Below are positions 1 through 4,844 of a DNA stretch of 5,096 nt, piece by piece (within the stretch, counting starts at the first letter, position 1; every line of letters begins with the position of its first letter). Made by a program: the position numbers and the translations under genes. The notes beneath the pieces are model-generated. The model was given only the letters and a program-made list of their open reading frames with translations, made no database searches and was not told the DNA's origin. This stretch comes from Clostridia bacterium (lineage in GTDB: Bacteria > Bacillota > Clostridia > TANB77 > UBA1234), in contig CAADXZ010000160.1 in the NCBI GenBank assembly GCA_900753135.1, positions 1 through 5,096 of the forward strand, given 5' to 3'.

Positions 1-72
1 CATTTTTTGAACGATTTTTCCAGAAAAAGGCTTTTAAAAAACTCTTTTTCGGCATTTTACGGCTTTTGAATG

Positions 73-120
73 TGTATTCATGTACACACCTATACATATA
101 TACATGTATTCACGTCCACA
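73..120. repeat. Two-copy 16-nt direct repeat, 32-nt period
   Basis: TGTATTCATGTACACA at 73-88 recurs as TGTATTCACGTCCACA at 105-120, with 14 of 16 bases the same. The first copy is part of a 6-bp inverted repeat (TGTGTA at 71-76, TACACA at 83-88). The sequence between the copies is an alternating TA/CA run. It may be a protein-binding site or simple-sequence drift. Confidence 0.45.
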
Positions 121-144
121 TGACCAACTACAATGAAAGTTGTA

Positions 145-182
145 TTTTCTAATTGCGTCCACAGTGCAGACGCAATTGAAAA
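145..182. repeat. Hairpin, 14 bp with one bulge
   Basis: AATTGCGTC at 151-159 is perfectly complementary to GACGCAATT at 169-177, with a 9-nt loop. The stem extends outward through TTTTC (145-149) and GAAAA (178-182) with T150 bulged. It reads as a stable hairpin on both strands. There is no long U-tract after the stem on the minus strand, so a standard intrinsic terminator for the leftward gene is possible but not clear. Its last bases overlap the next hairpin by three nucleotides. Confidence 0.7.
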
Positions 183-243
183 GTTGCTATTTTTGCATCG
201 AAGTATTCACATACGAATATCTGCGTACAAAAACAGCAACTTT
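180..243. repeat. Long symmetrical hairpin, 64 nt
   Basis: Three complementary blocks nest around one axis. AAAGTTGCT (180-188) pairs with AGCAACTTT (235-243), TTTTTG (190-195) with CAAAAA (228-233), and GTATTC (203-208) with GAATAT (215-220, one G-T pair). They are separated by a 1x1 mismatch and a symmetrical 7x7 internal loop and capped by a 6-nt loop. Equal loop sizes on both sides are unlikely for random AT-rich sequence and suggest a structure kept by selection. It could be a small RNA, a terminator or a folded-DNA recognition site. It shares bases 180-182 with the neighbouring hairpin, so the two compete at that edge. Confidence 0.65.
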
Positions 244-380
244 CTTTTGTAGGATTTTCAACGATTAAATTACCTCTGACGCACTACCAAAACCGTTTTA
301 GCCCCGTATTTGTAATTTTATTGCAATTTTCGAGGGTTAAACCACGTTTTATATATGTTTGAGGCTTTTACAAAAAACTC

Positions 381-2459
381 TTACTTTCTATCACTCGAAA
401 TGTCGGATGAACCATTTAAAAGATTAATAAAACCTTTCAATTCTTTTAAGAATCTTGAAGCAGAATTTTCGCTTTCTTCTTTCATAGATAACAGATCTGT
501 TTTAATGTAATCTTCTATTAAATCTAAATACATTTTTTTTCGCTTTTTCTTTGTTTCTATATCAAAATCTTCTGTTTTTTCAAATTTAGCAATATCATAT
601 TGTCCTACTGAAAATTCTTTCATATTCTTCCTAAATTGGTCTTCTGAATTTTTAATTTGGTTAGATTTCAAATAAGGAAAGAATGCTATTAATTCTTTAC
701 GCATATCCGTATAATTTTTGTATGATAGCCCCTCATCTGTATTAAAAAAAATAAGTTTATCCAAATCATCTACGCAAGCACTGCATAAAAAAAAGAATAA
801 ATGCTTGGTTTTTGCATCATTTCTCATCATGTTTAACTGAAATTCATCTATATTATTAGTACAATCTATTTTTGTATGCCAAGTATAAATATTGTATTTA
901 TCTTTATGTAAGATTTTAAATGTTTCAAAGAGACACAACAGTTTTGATAACTTCTCATAATAAGGTTTTCCTTCTACTTCACTAATCTCAGGTATTACAG
1001 TTTCCAAATTTTGAAGTTTAGAAGACTTAAGTCCTGCAGCATACATTTTATTAACCATATTTACCAGTTTCTCACTCTTAGAAGAAAGTAAAGTTCTAGG
1101 AATCTCAATGTGTTTCATAAGAAATAACATATCAGAAGGCTGTAAATAAATTGAATGTCTAGAAGCTTCATTTCTTATAAGTTCACTAGCTTTTTGAATA
1201 ATTGACTTTAAATTAGTACGTTTTAAATTATTTAAACGATAAGCTGGCTCTAACTCATATGCATCACCACATATTTCTTCTATATTATTAAAATACAAAT
1301 CACAATAAACGTTACTTGAAGAGATTTCTCCCTCGCTATATATACATATTCTTTTAAATACATCATTAAAAGATAGGCATTCTTTCCAATTAACTTTATA
1401 GCTATCTTGATATAAGGGAACTCCTTGAAGCCCATGCGTATACTTCTCTTTAATAAATGCTTTCAATAGTCTATTAACCATAATATGAAGTGTGAAAAAG
1501 GAAGGACGAAGGGTAAGAGATGTAACATTATGAAATAAAACATCATTGTCATTCATACCTGATTGAAATTTATCCTTAATACTACTATAATCCTTTATAT
1601 TGTAAAAATATGAAACAGACATGTCATTTTTTACAAAAGAAAAAGTTACATGTACACTTTGTTTAACATCTAGCTTATAAGCTATACTACATTTAGCAAA
1701 TTCTGTGATTTTCCATGAAAAGCCAAGTAATAGGAAGAGATATTGCCGTACCTCATTTGAATATGAATTAACTTTATCAGATGACATATATGAATACTCA
1801 AGCATTTTATTAGGAATTACAAAAATTATTTTATCTTTATTAATCTTATCAAACAGTTCCTGTTTTAAATTACTGAATGTGTTTTCATTTTTCATATATG
1901 CACTTAAATCTACAACAAACAATGTATCATCATCGGAGTACGTATTTGAAGCTATAACCTGCTGCCCTATACAGCAAGAATATATAGAGAATAAATAATA
2001 CTCAAACAAACGGTGATCTCCGTAAGACATGAGAGAGTACTCAATATTTGAATTAAAAGAATAATCAGCAAGATTGGGATTATAAAAACTAGTTTCTAGC
2101 CTTTTACAATTAACCAACTCCATATACCGCTCAATCTCTATAAGAATCTCTTTATCTACAAATGAATTTTGAAATGAAACAATATAGTTTTGAATTTCAG
2201 CATAGCCAATGGTATCTGGGACCATGTTAATAAGGACTTTTAAACTTTCCTCATCTATACCAACAAAATTACCATGCAAAACTTCATGAAAAAAGTCCTG
2301 CATAGAACAACTTATATTTGCTTTTAAAGCTAATACATATACAACGATAGAATGTAAAATTGTCAAGTATGTACCTTCACCCCACAACTTTTTCAACCTA
2401 TCACATTGTTTATTCAACAAACAATGTGCTTTATCTTCTATTCTAATTATTTCTTCCAT
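381..2459 (-). CDS. Hypothetical 692-residue protein, possible degenerate methyltransferase-like core
   Basis: I do not recognise the family. The reading frame opens at a TTG at 2498, but the ATG at 2457-2459 is preferred because a near-perfect Bacteroidota promoter lies at 2468-2499. The protein is soluble and Lys/Asn/Ser/Tyr-rich, with a hydrophobic helix around residues 30-46 and a basic patch KKKRKK near 637-642 followed by a helical tail. Residues 180-250 (FVVDLSAYM, then KIIFVIPNKML, then a following helix) loosely resemble the segment of HsdM-type N6-adenine methylases after motif IV. The string YELEPAYRLNNL near 401-412 recalls the Px(Y/F)-type segments of type I specificity regions. 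No FxGxG SAM motif and no NPPY/F motif is visible, so if related it is probably not a catalyst. The gene is more AT-rich than the rightward genes, which hints at separate acquisition. Confidence 0.85.
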   Translation of the reverse strand: MEEIIRIEDKAHCLLNKQCDRLKKLWGEGTYLTILHSIVVYVLALKANISCSMQDFFHEVLHGNFVGIDEESLKVLINMVPDTIGYAEIQNYIVSFQNSFVDKEILIEIERYMELVNCKRLETSFYNPNLADYSFNSNIEYSLMSYGDHRLFEYYLFSIYSCCIGQQVIASNTYSDDDTLFVVDLSAYMKNENTFSNLKQELFDKINKDKIIFVIPNKMLEYSYMSSDKVNSYSNEVRQYLFLLLGFSWKITEFAKCSIAYKLDVKQSVHVTFSFVKNDMSVSYFYNIKDYSSIKDKFQSGMNDNDVLFHNVTSLTLRPSFFTLHIMVNRLLKAFIKEKYTHGLQGVPLYQDSYKVNWKECLSFNDVFKRICIYSEGEISSSNVYCDLYFNNIEEICGDAYELEPAYRLNNLKRTNLKSIIQKASELIRNEASRHSIYLQPSDMLFLMKHIEIPRTLLSSKSEKLVNMVNKMYAAGLKSSKLQNLETVIPEISEVEGKPYYEKLSKLLCLFETFKILHKDKYNIYTWHTKIDCTNNIDEFQLNMMRNDAKTKHLFFFLCSACVDDLDKLIFFNTDEGLSYKNYTDMRKELIAFFPYLKSNQIKNSEDQFRKNMKEFSVGQYDIAKFEKTEDFDIETKKKRKKMYLDLIEDYIKTDLLSMKEESENSASRFLKELKGFINLLNGSSDISSDRK

Positions 2460-2467
2460 TTTTCGTG

Positions 2468-2499
2468 CAAAAATAAGAAAAAAAAATGTAATCTGCAAA
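2468..2499 (-). promoter_or_regulatory. Bacteroidota promoter of the leftward gene
   Basis: Read on the minus strand, TTTG (2499-2496) is followed after exactly 20 nt by TATTTTTG (2475-2468), a full match to the Bacteroidota -33/-7 consensus. Transcription should begin about 4-7 nt past the -7 box, around 2464-2461. That is only a few bases before the ATG at 2459, so the mRNA would be leaderless or nearly so. The AT-rich setting raises the chance of accidental matches, but the exact spacing supports the call. Confidence 0.6.
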
Positions 2500-2515
2500 T
2501 ATTAGTTATAATTTT

Positions 2516-2523
2516 CCGCGCGG
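2516..2523. promoter_or_regulatory. GC palindrome between divergent promoters, candidate operator
   Basis: CCGCGCGG is a perfect 8-bp palindrome and the only GC-rich patch in this AT-rich spacer. Its centre lies within about 3 bp of the midpoint between the two outward-facing -33 boxes (2496-2499 minus, 2546-2549 plus). A shared binding site for a regulator of both promoters is a reasonable inference. No matching regulator gene is recognised in the window. Confidence 0.4.
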
Positions 2524-2545
2524 TTTTATGATAATTAACAATATG

Positions 2546-2577
2546 TTTGGAGCCATTAATTATTTTCTATAATTTTG
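2546..2577 (+). promoter_or_regulatory. Bacteroidota promoter of the rightward operon
   Basis: TTTG at 2546-2549 is followed after exactly 20 nt by TAATTTTG at 2570-2577, a full match to the -33/-7 consensus for the primary sigma factor of Bacteroidota. The start of transcription is expected near 2581-2584, which leaves a leader of about 270 nt before the first rightward gene. The spacer length is the same as in the opposing promoter. Confidence 0.65.
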
Positions 2578-2598
2578 CACCCAGAACGAATAACCAGA

Positions 2599-2622
2599 AT
2601 GGTGTTGGTGAAAGGTTCTTAA
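2599..2622 (+). other. Possible 7-codon leader ORF
   Basis: ATG GTG TTG GTG AAA GGT TCT TAA encodes MVLVKGS and lies about 16 nt after the predicted transcript start, inside the first leader hairpin. No ribosome binding site is visible. It could be a leader peptide linking translation to folding of the leader, but an ORF this short can easily occur by chance. Confidence 0.15.
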
Positions 2623-2678
2623 CATAGAAAATTATGAATATATAGAATTATACATTAAGGTCTTACGACTTCTCACAC

Positions 2679-2794
2679 TCGGTAAAGGTGGAACTTGTCT
2701 GGGTTGGTGTGGAATAAGTCTGGCATATACAATATAGGTATAGGCTCTCTGGCTAAAATCTGCTCAACCATAGGTATTTCCACCACCTTACCGA
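2679..2794 (+). repeat. Leader helix S1 (14 bp), interleaved with S2
   Basis: TCGGTAA (2679-2685) is complementary to TTACCGA (2788-2794), and GGTGGAA (2687-2693) to TTCCACC (2778-2784). A2686 faces a three-base bulge at 2785-2787. The helix encloses the 5' arm of hairpin 2742-2813 but not its 3' arm, so the two form a pseudoknot or exclude each other. Confidence 0.65.
2688..2723 (+). repeat. Two-copy GTGGAA-N3-GTCTGG direct repeat
   Basis: GTGGAACTTGTCTGG (2688-2702) recurs as GTGGAATAAGTCTGG (2709-2723), exactly 21 bp apart, about two turns of B-DNA. The first GTGGAA also belongs to helix S1, and both copies are complementary to the TTCCAC at 2778-2783. The second copy could therefore be an alternative pairing partner. 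Protein binding to DNA or RNA is another possibility. Confidence 0.6.
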
Positions 2795-2813
2795 AGCAGG
2801 TTCCAGAGAGCCT
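2742..2813 (+). repeat. Leader helix S2, long hairpin
   Basis: AGGCTCTCTGG (2742-2752) is perfectly complementary to CCAGAGAGCCT (2803-2813). After a 4-nt bulge on the 5' side, AATCTGCT (2757-2764) pairs with AGCAGGTT (2795-2802, one G-U), giving 19 bp in total. The 30-nt loop contains GGTA/TACC, which could close it further, and holds the 3' arm of helix S1. The hairpin is followed by TCTTTCGGTTT, only a weak U-run, so a terminator role is possible but not obvious. Confidence 0.75.
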
Positions 2814-2854
2814 TCTTTCGGTTTAATTATTGAATAAATTAAAAAGTAAAGATT

Positions 2855-3085
2855 ATGGGAAAAATATCAACCATTTTTAGCATCATAGGAGTGATATCGG
2901 CATTAGACATTATCACTTTCATATTACGATCAGCAGGAAGGGCCAACAACCTCACCTACTATATTTGCAGACCACTTTGGGGATTTCTGGAGCTATCAAT
3001 GTTCAAGGGACTCCTAGGCCGCATTATAGAGGTCATTATAGCAACTTTTTGCATTCATCATTTTATAATAAACTTTATACAATGA
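2855..3085 (+). CDS. Small two-helix membrane protein
   Basis: This 76-residue protein has two hydrophobic segments long enough to span a membrane, at about residues 5-24 and 57-75. They are joined by a loop with most of the positive charges (R25, R29, R39, K51, R56) and an aromatic patch around YYICRPLWGF. By the positive-inside rule the loop should face the cytoplasm. I do not recognise a family. The ATG follows an A-rich stretch (AAAAAGTAAAG) without a true Shine-Dalgarno, as is usual in Bacteroidota. Its TGA overlaps the next start codon as ATGA, so the two are probably translationally coupled. It could be a membrane anchor, a sensor or a pore-forming effector for the gene after it. That it is a real gene is supported by the overlap, the promoter upstream and its protein-like composition. 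Confidence 0.7.
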   Translation: MGKISTIFSIIGVISALDIITFILRSAGRANNLTYYICRPLWGFLELSMFKGLLGRIIEVIIATFCIHHFIINFIQ

Positions 3086-4281
3086 GTAACATTAACTATA
3101 CATGGAGCAGAGCTCCAAACAACAAGAATGAAGTAAGCTATGGCAAAGAGCCTGATAGAGTATATCTGCTGTATCATTCGCTAAGAAGAATGAGCAAGAA
3201 ATACCATCAAACCTCTAGCCTTTATAAGCTGAAAGGTAAAGGTGGTTCATATAGAGCCACTATCATTCAAGAGAATATCATAGAGACATTCCTTGAGCAA
3301 TTAAACATTAAGTGCAACTCTTTAAACATAAATATTATGTGTAAATTTCAAAAATTTATAGGTGAAATCACCAACTATACAAACAATGTATATACTATAA
3401 CTGTAGGAGACAAGTCTGTCACTATCCCTTACTCTGTAATGCACAAATATCCAGTGTTTCCTACCAGCATGATGGAATCAGGTCATCTCAAGATTGGAGG
3501 TAACATCCATCTAGTCAAAAAGGATGAGCAAACATTCTATCCTGACCACGAGACCTATGGTATTAGTAATTCACAGGAACAAATACACTATGTGGATGGC
3601 TTCTATCTACTCAAGGATGCAAAACCATTAAAATTAGAATGTAGCTTCAATGAACTTCTTAGCAAACTGAGCAACATAATGCCATCCATACCGGAAGGCA
3701 AACGAAATGAAGTACTTCAGATTCTCGTGAATCAAGATCTCAGAGATGAGGAAAAACAAAGTAGGCTAACAAGCCTTGTTGCCTTTCCTTTGGACTTCGA
3801 AGAATCTGAAACACTTGAGAAAAAAAAGAGTATTTTCACGCCAGCGAATAGATCCAAGGATGAAAATGCCCAACCAAAGGAGATTGTTGAAAGTATTGTT
3901 GCCATGTGTAATACAAGTGAGCAAAAGCCTTGCAAACTTATTATAGGGATTGATGATAAGACAAACCTGACCAATAAGCTCCAAGACGAGATTGCAACTA
4001 GATACCCCAACATGGACTCTATTGATGAATTTCAGAATACGTTTCTGATACCTTTCATCAAGTCTTACACTTACAATAATCCGCTTCTTCTTTCATCGTT
4101 GAAGTATAATTGGTATAGTTATCATGGGGACTTGGTTCTAATAATAGACATCAATTACAAGGGAGCACCCATCGTATGCAAAGGCGGTATACTTCCATAC
4201 AGGTGTGGTTCATCGAAGCACTGTGTAGAAGGCCCAGATATGGTCAGTATGATTGTAAAACTTTCAGAGAATATTGATTAA
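3082..4281 (+). CDS. Schlafen AlbA_2-like domain protein, 399 residues
   Basis: The frame opens at a TTG at 2965, but the ATG at 3082 is chosen because it makes an ATGA overlap with the upstream gene and fits operon layout. The C-terminal part (about 240-390) looks like the AlbA_2 domain of Schlafen-related proteins. It has an acidic/basic opening ESETLEKKKS, a helix IVESIVAMCNT, the strand KLIIGIDD (285-292), a later strand LVLIIDI, and the closing GILPYRCGSSKH (369-380), which matches the usual yvR.GSST-like signature. The Gly-Gly normally found after the AFANT-like motif is replaced by SEQKPC. E241, E246 and D291 are spaced in a way that could match the three-carboxylate centre described in Schlafen nucleases. 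Residues 1-235 are unassigned; 87-145 may be a small beta-barrel, followed by helices. Probable nucleic-acid binding or cleavage, cytoplasmic or held at the membrane by its partner. Confidence 0.8.
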   Translation: MSNINYTWSRAPNNKNEVSYGKEPDRVYLLYHSLRRMSKKYHQTSSLYKLKGKGGSYRATIIQENIIETFLEQLNIKCNSLNINIMCKFQKFIGEITNYTNNVYTITVGDKSVTIPYSVMHKYPVFPTSMMESGHLKIGGNIHLVKKDEQTFYPDHETYGISNSQEQIHYVDGFYLLKDAKPLKLECSFNELLSKLSNIMPSIPEGKRNEVLQILVNQDLRDEEKQSRLTSLVAFPLDFEESETLEKKKSIFTPANRSKDENAQPKEIVESIVAMCNTSEQKPCKLIIGIDDKTNLTNKLQDEIATRYPNMDSIDEFQNTFLIPFIKSYTYNNPLLLSSLKYNWYSYHGDLVLIIDINYKGAPIVCKGGILPYRCGSSKHCVEGPDMVSMIVKLSENID

Positions 4282-4291
4282 CAATAAAAAA

Positions 4292-4298
4292 TAGGAGA
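4292..4298 (+). promoter_or_regulatory. Shine-Dalgarno sequence TAGGAGA
   Basis: TAGGAGA lies 7 nt before the ATG at 4306, a strong match to the 16S anti-Shine-Dalgarno. The other genes in the window have none. This supports the start at 4306 and suggests that this gene may be translated more efficiently than, or independently of, its upstream neighbours. Confidence 0.7.
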
Positions 4299-4305
4299 CA
4301 GAATT

Positions 4306-4821
4306 ATGGCAAAATGCAGTTATTGTAACAAGAAGCTAAACTTCTTGACCAAGTATGTATGCAATGAGTGCGGTAAAGTCATGTGTGGAAAATGCTTAAC
4401 CAAAGTAGACTACGATTCAAATGCAGACGATTTACTTCATAGAGTAGATTCTTCATATACCTCACCCAAATACTCGCTATGGAAGGAAGCTCATTATCTC
4501 TGTAAATCATGTGCAAAAAGCTATCAGCAGAAAATGGCGAACATGATAAAGGCTATAGAAAATAATGAGGACGTTAAAATTGTTTCTAGTAACTATCAAG
4601 GAAACAGGTTTGACCATCTGACCAAGATTCAACATGTTGAAACCTATGCATACCGGGAAAAGTCTGATGCCGAAGATGATTTAAAGGCAATGGCAAAATA
4701 TTTAGGTTGCACACATGTCTTGAACGTAGAATGGGAAAGAACCGAAGATGAAGAAAAAGGTCCCAAAGGTGGAACTCATATTTTTTCCAGATGGTCAGCT
4801 TGTGGCGATGTTTCAAAATAA
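4306..4821 (+). CDS. FYVE-like zinc finger protein with YbjQ-like C-terminus
   Basis: This 171-residue protein begins with four CxxC pairs at C4/C7, C19/C22, C27/C30 and C66/C69. The spacing C-x2-C-x11-C-x2-C-x4-C-x2-C and the CxxCGxxxCxxC core closely resemble FYVE-type cross-brace zinc fingers, in which pairs 1 and 3 bind one zinc and pairs 2 and 4 the other. The FYVE basic R(R/K)HHCR lipid-binding motif is absent (TKYVCNECG instead), and the gap before the last pair is longer than usual (35). After a helical linker, residues about 88-171 show a helix DAEDDLKAMAKYLGCTHVLNVEWE and a closing strand FSRWSACGDV, a pattern like YbjQ/DUF74-type domains (A..L...A..lGA..V). The gene starts 25 bp after the AlbA_2 gene, so it is likely in the same operon. 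A role in binding metal, membrane or a partner protein is inferred; no enzyme motif is seen. Confidence 0.8.
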   Translation: MAKCSYCNKKLNFLTKYVCNECGKVMCGKCLTKVDYDSNADDLLHRVDSSYTSPKYSLWKEAHYLCKSCAKSYQQKMANMIKAIENNEDVKIVSSNYQGNRFDHLTKIQHVETYAYREKSDAEDDLKAMAKYLGCTHVLNVEWERTEDEEKGPKGGTHIFSRWSACGDVSK

Positions 4822-4844
4822 TTACTCACTTAAAGCATAAATGT

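Larger units (their letters stand above)
1..380. other. Repeat-rich noncoding region downstream of the leftward gene
   Basis: No convincing gene is visible here on either strand. The stretch lies beyond the stop of the leftward gene and is AT-rich. It is packed with inverted repeats: TTTTTC/GAAAAA at 15-28, GAAAAAG/CTTTTTC at 23-50, TGTGTA/TACACA at 71-88, a 14-bp hairpin at 145-182 and a long hairpin at 180-243. It also holds two imperfect direct-repeat pairs (73-88 with 105-120, and 28-50 with 362-388). Some of these could end transcription of the leftward gene, but none has the classic GC stem plus U-tract on the minus strand. Isolated TAnnTTTG boxes at 188-195 and 354-361 lack a correctly spaced TTTG. 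What the region does is unknown; a small RNA or a mobile-element junction is possible. Confidence 0.6.
28..388. repeat. Imperfect direct repeat pair flanking the noncoding region
   Basis: The string AGGCTTTTAAAAAACTCTT begins at 28. A near copy, AGGCTTTTACAAAAAACTCTT, begins at 362 and differs by a two-base insertion. The second copy runs across the stop codon of the leftward gene (stop at 381-383). The pair brackets the whole hairpin-rich noncoding stretch. It could be a trace of insertion or duplication, but both copies are of low complexity, so chance similarity is quite possible. Confidence 0.4.
2583..2854 (+). ncRNA. Structured 5' leader or independent small RNA
   Basis: This stretch follows the plus-strand promoter and has no sizeable ORF. 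From its predicted 5' end it can fold into a terminal hairpin, AGAAC/GTTCT at 2583-2587/2615-2619 plus ACCA/TGGT at 2593-2596/2606-2609 with a 5x5 internal loop. A small hairpin at 2657-2671 follows. The core is two interleaved long helices: 2679-2693 with 2778-2794, and 2742-2764 with 2795-2813. It does not show the conserved strings of TPP, cobalamin, SAM or preQ1 riboswitches, RNase P RNA or tmRNA that I know. It could control the downstream operon in cis, or be processed or terminated near 2820 as a separate RNA of about 235 nt. The structures are seen directly in the sequence; the function is inferred. Confidence 0.55.

Noticed and set aside
188..195. TATTTTTG as a plus-strand promoter -7 box
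   Set aside because: No TTTG lies 19-21 nt upstream, and the box is inside the long hairpin.
336..342. GTTAAAC as an integron attC core (GTTRRRY)
   Set aside because: There is no matching RYYYAAC partner with a proper hairpin and no integrase. The nearby GTTGCT/AGCAAC hairpin has the opposite order.
354..361. TATGTTTG as an antisense promoter into the end of the leftward gene
   Set aside because: There is no TTTG at the right distance; the nearest is TTTC.
1705..1998. Plus-strand ORF of 97 codons inside the leftward gene
   Set aside because: It is an antisense shadow with no promoter or ribosome binding site and no family-like features.
2460..2498. Upstream TTG start of the leftward gene (13 extra residues)
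   Set aside because: It would lie within the -33/-7 promoter elements, is a rare start codon, and encodes a poly-Phe stretch from an A-tract.
2562..2632. 9-bp inverted repeat ATTTTCTAT / ATAGAAAAT
   Set aside because: The left arm overlaps the promoter -7 region upstream of the expected transcript start, so it cannot pair in the RNA; it is pure AT-rich sequence and may be chance.
2685..2694. AAGGTGGAAC as a T-box riboswitch core
   Set aside because: Only part of the T-box string is present, without ACCGCG, no aminoacylation-related gene follows, and T-boxes are not typical of Bacteroidota.
2965..3081. TTG start adding 39 residues to the AlbA_2 protein
   Set aside because: It lies wholly inside the membrane-protein gene in another frame; the ATG at 3082 forms a typical ATGA overlap.
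3732..4013. Minus-strand ORFs opposite the AlbA_2 region
   Set aside because: Shadows of a convincing plus-strand coding sequence, with low-complexity Ser/Leu-rich translations.
4586..4816. Minus-strand ORF of 76 codons opposite the zinc finger gene
   Set aside because: It is a shadow of the plus-strand gene, whose cysteine pattern and ribosome binding site are clear.
4791..4844. Longer 83-residue version of the last ORF
   Set aside because: It would overlap the end of the zinc finger gene by 31 bp, while an ATG lies just after that gene at 4845.
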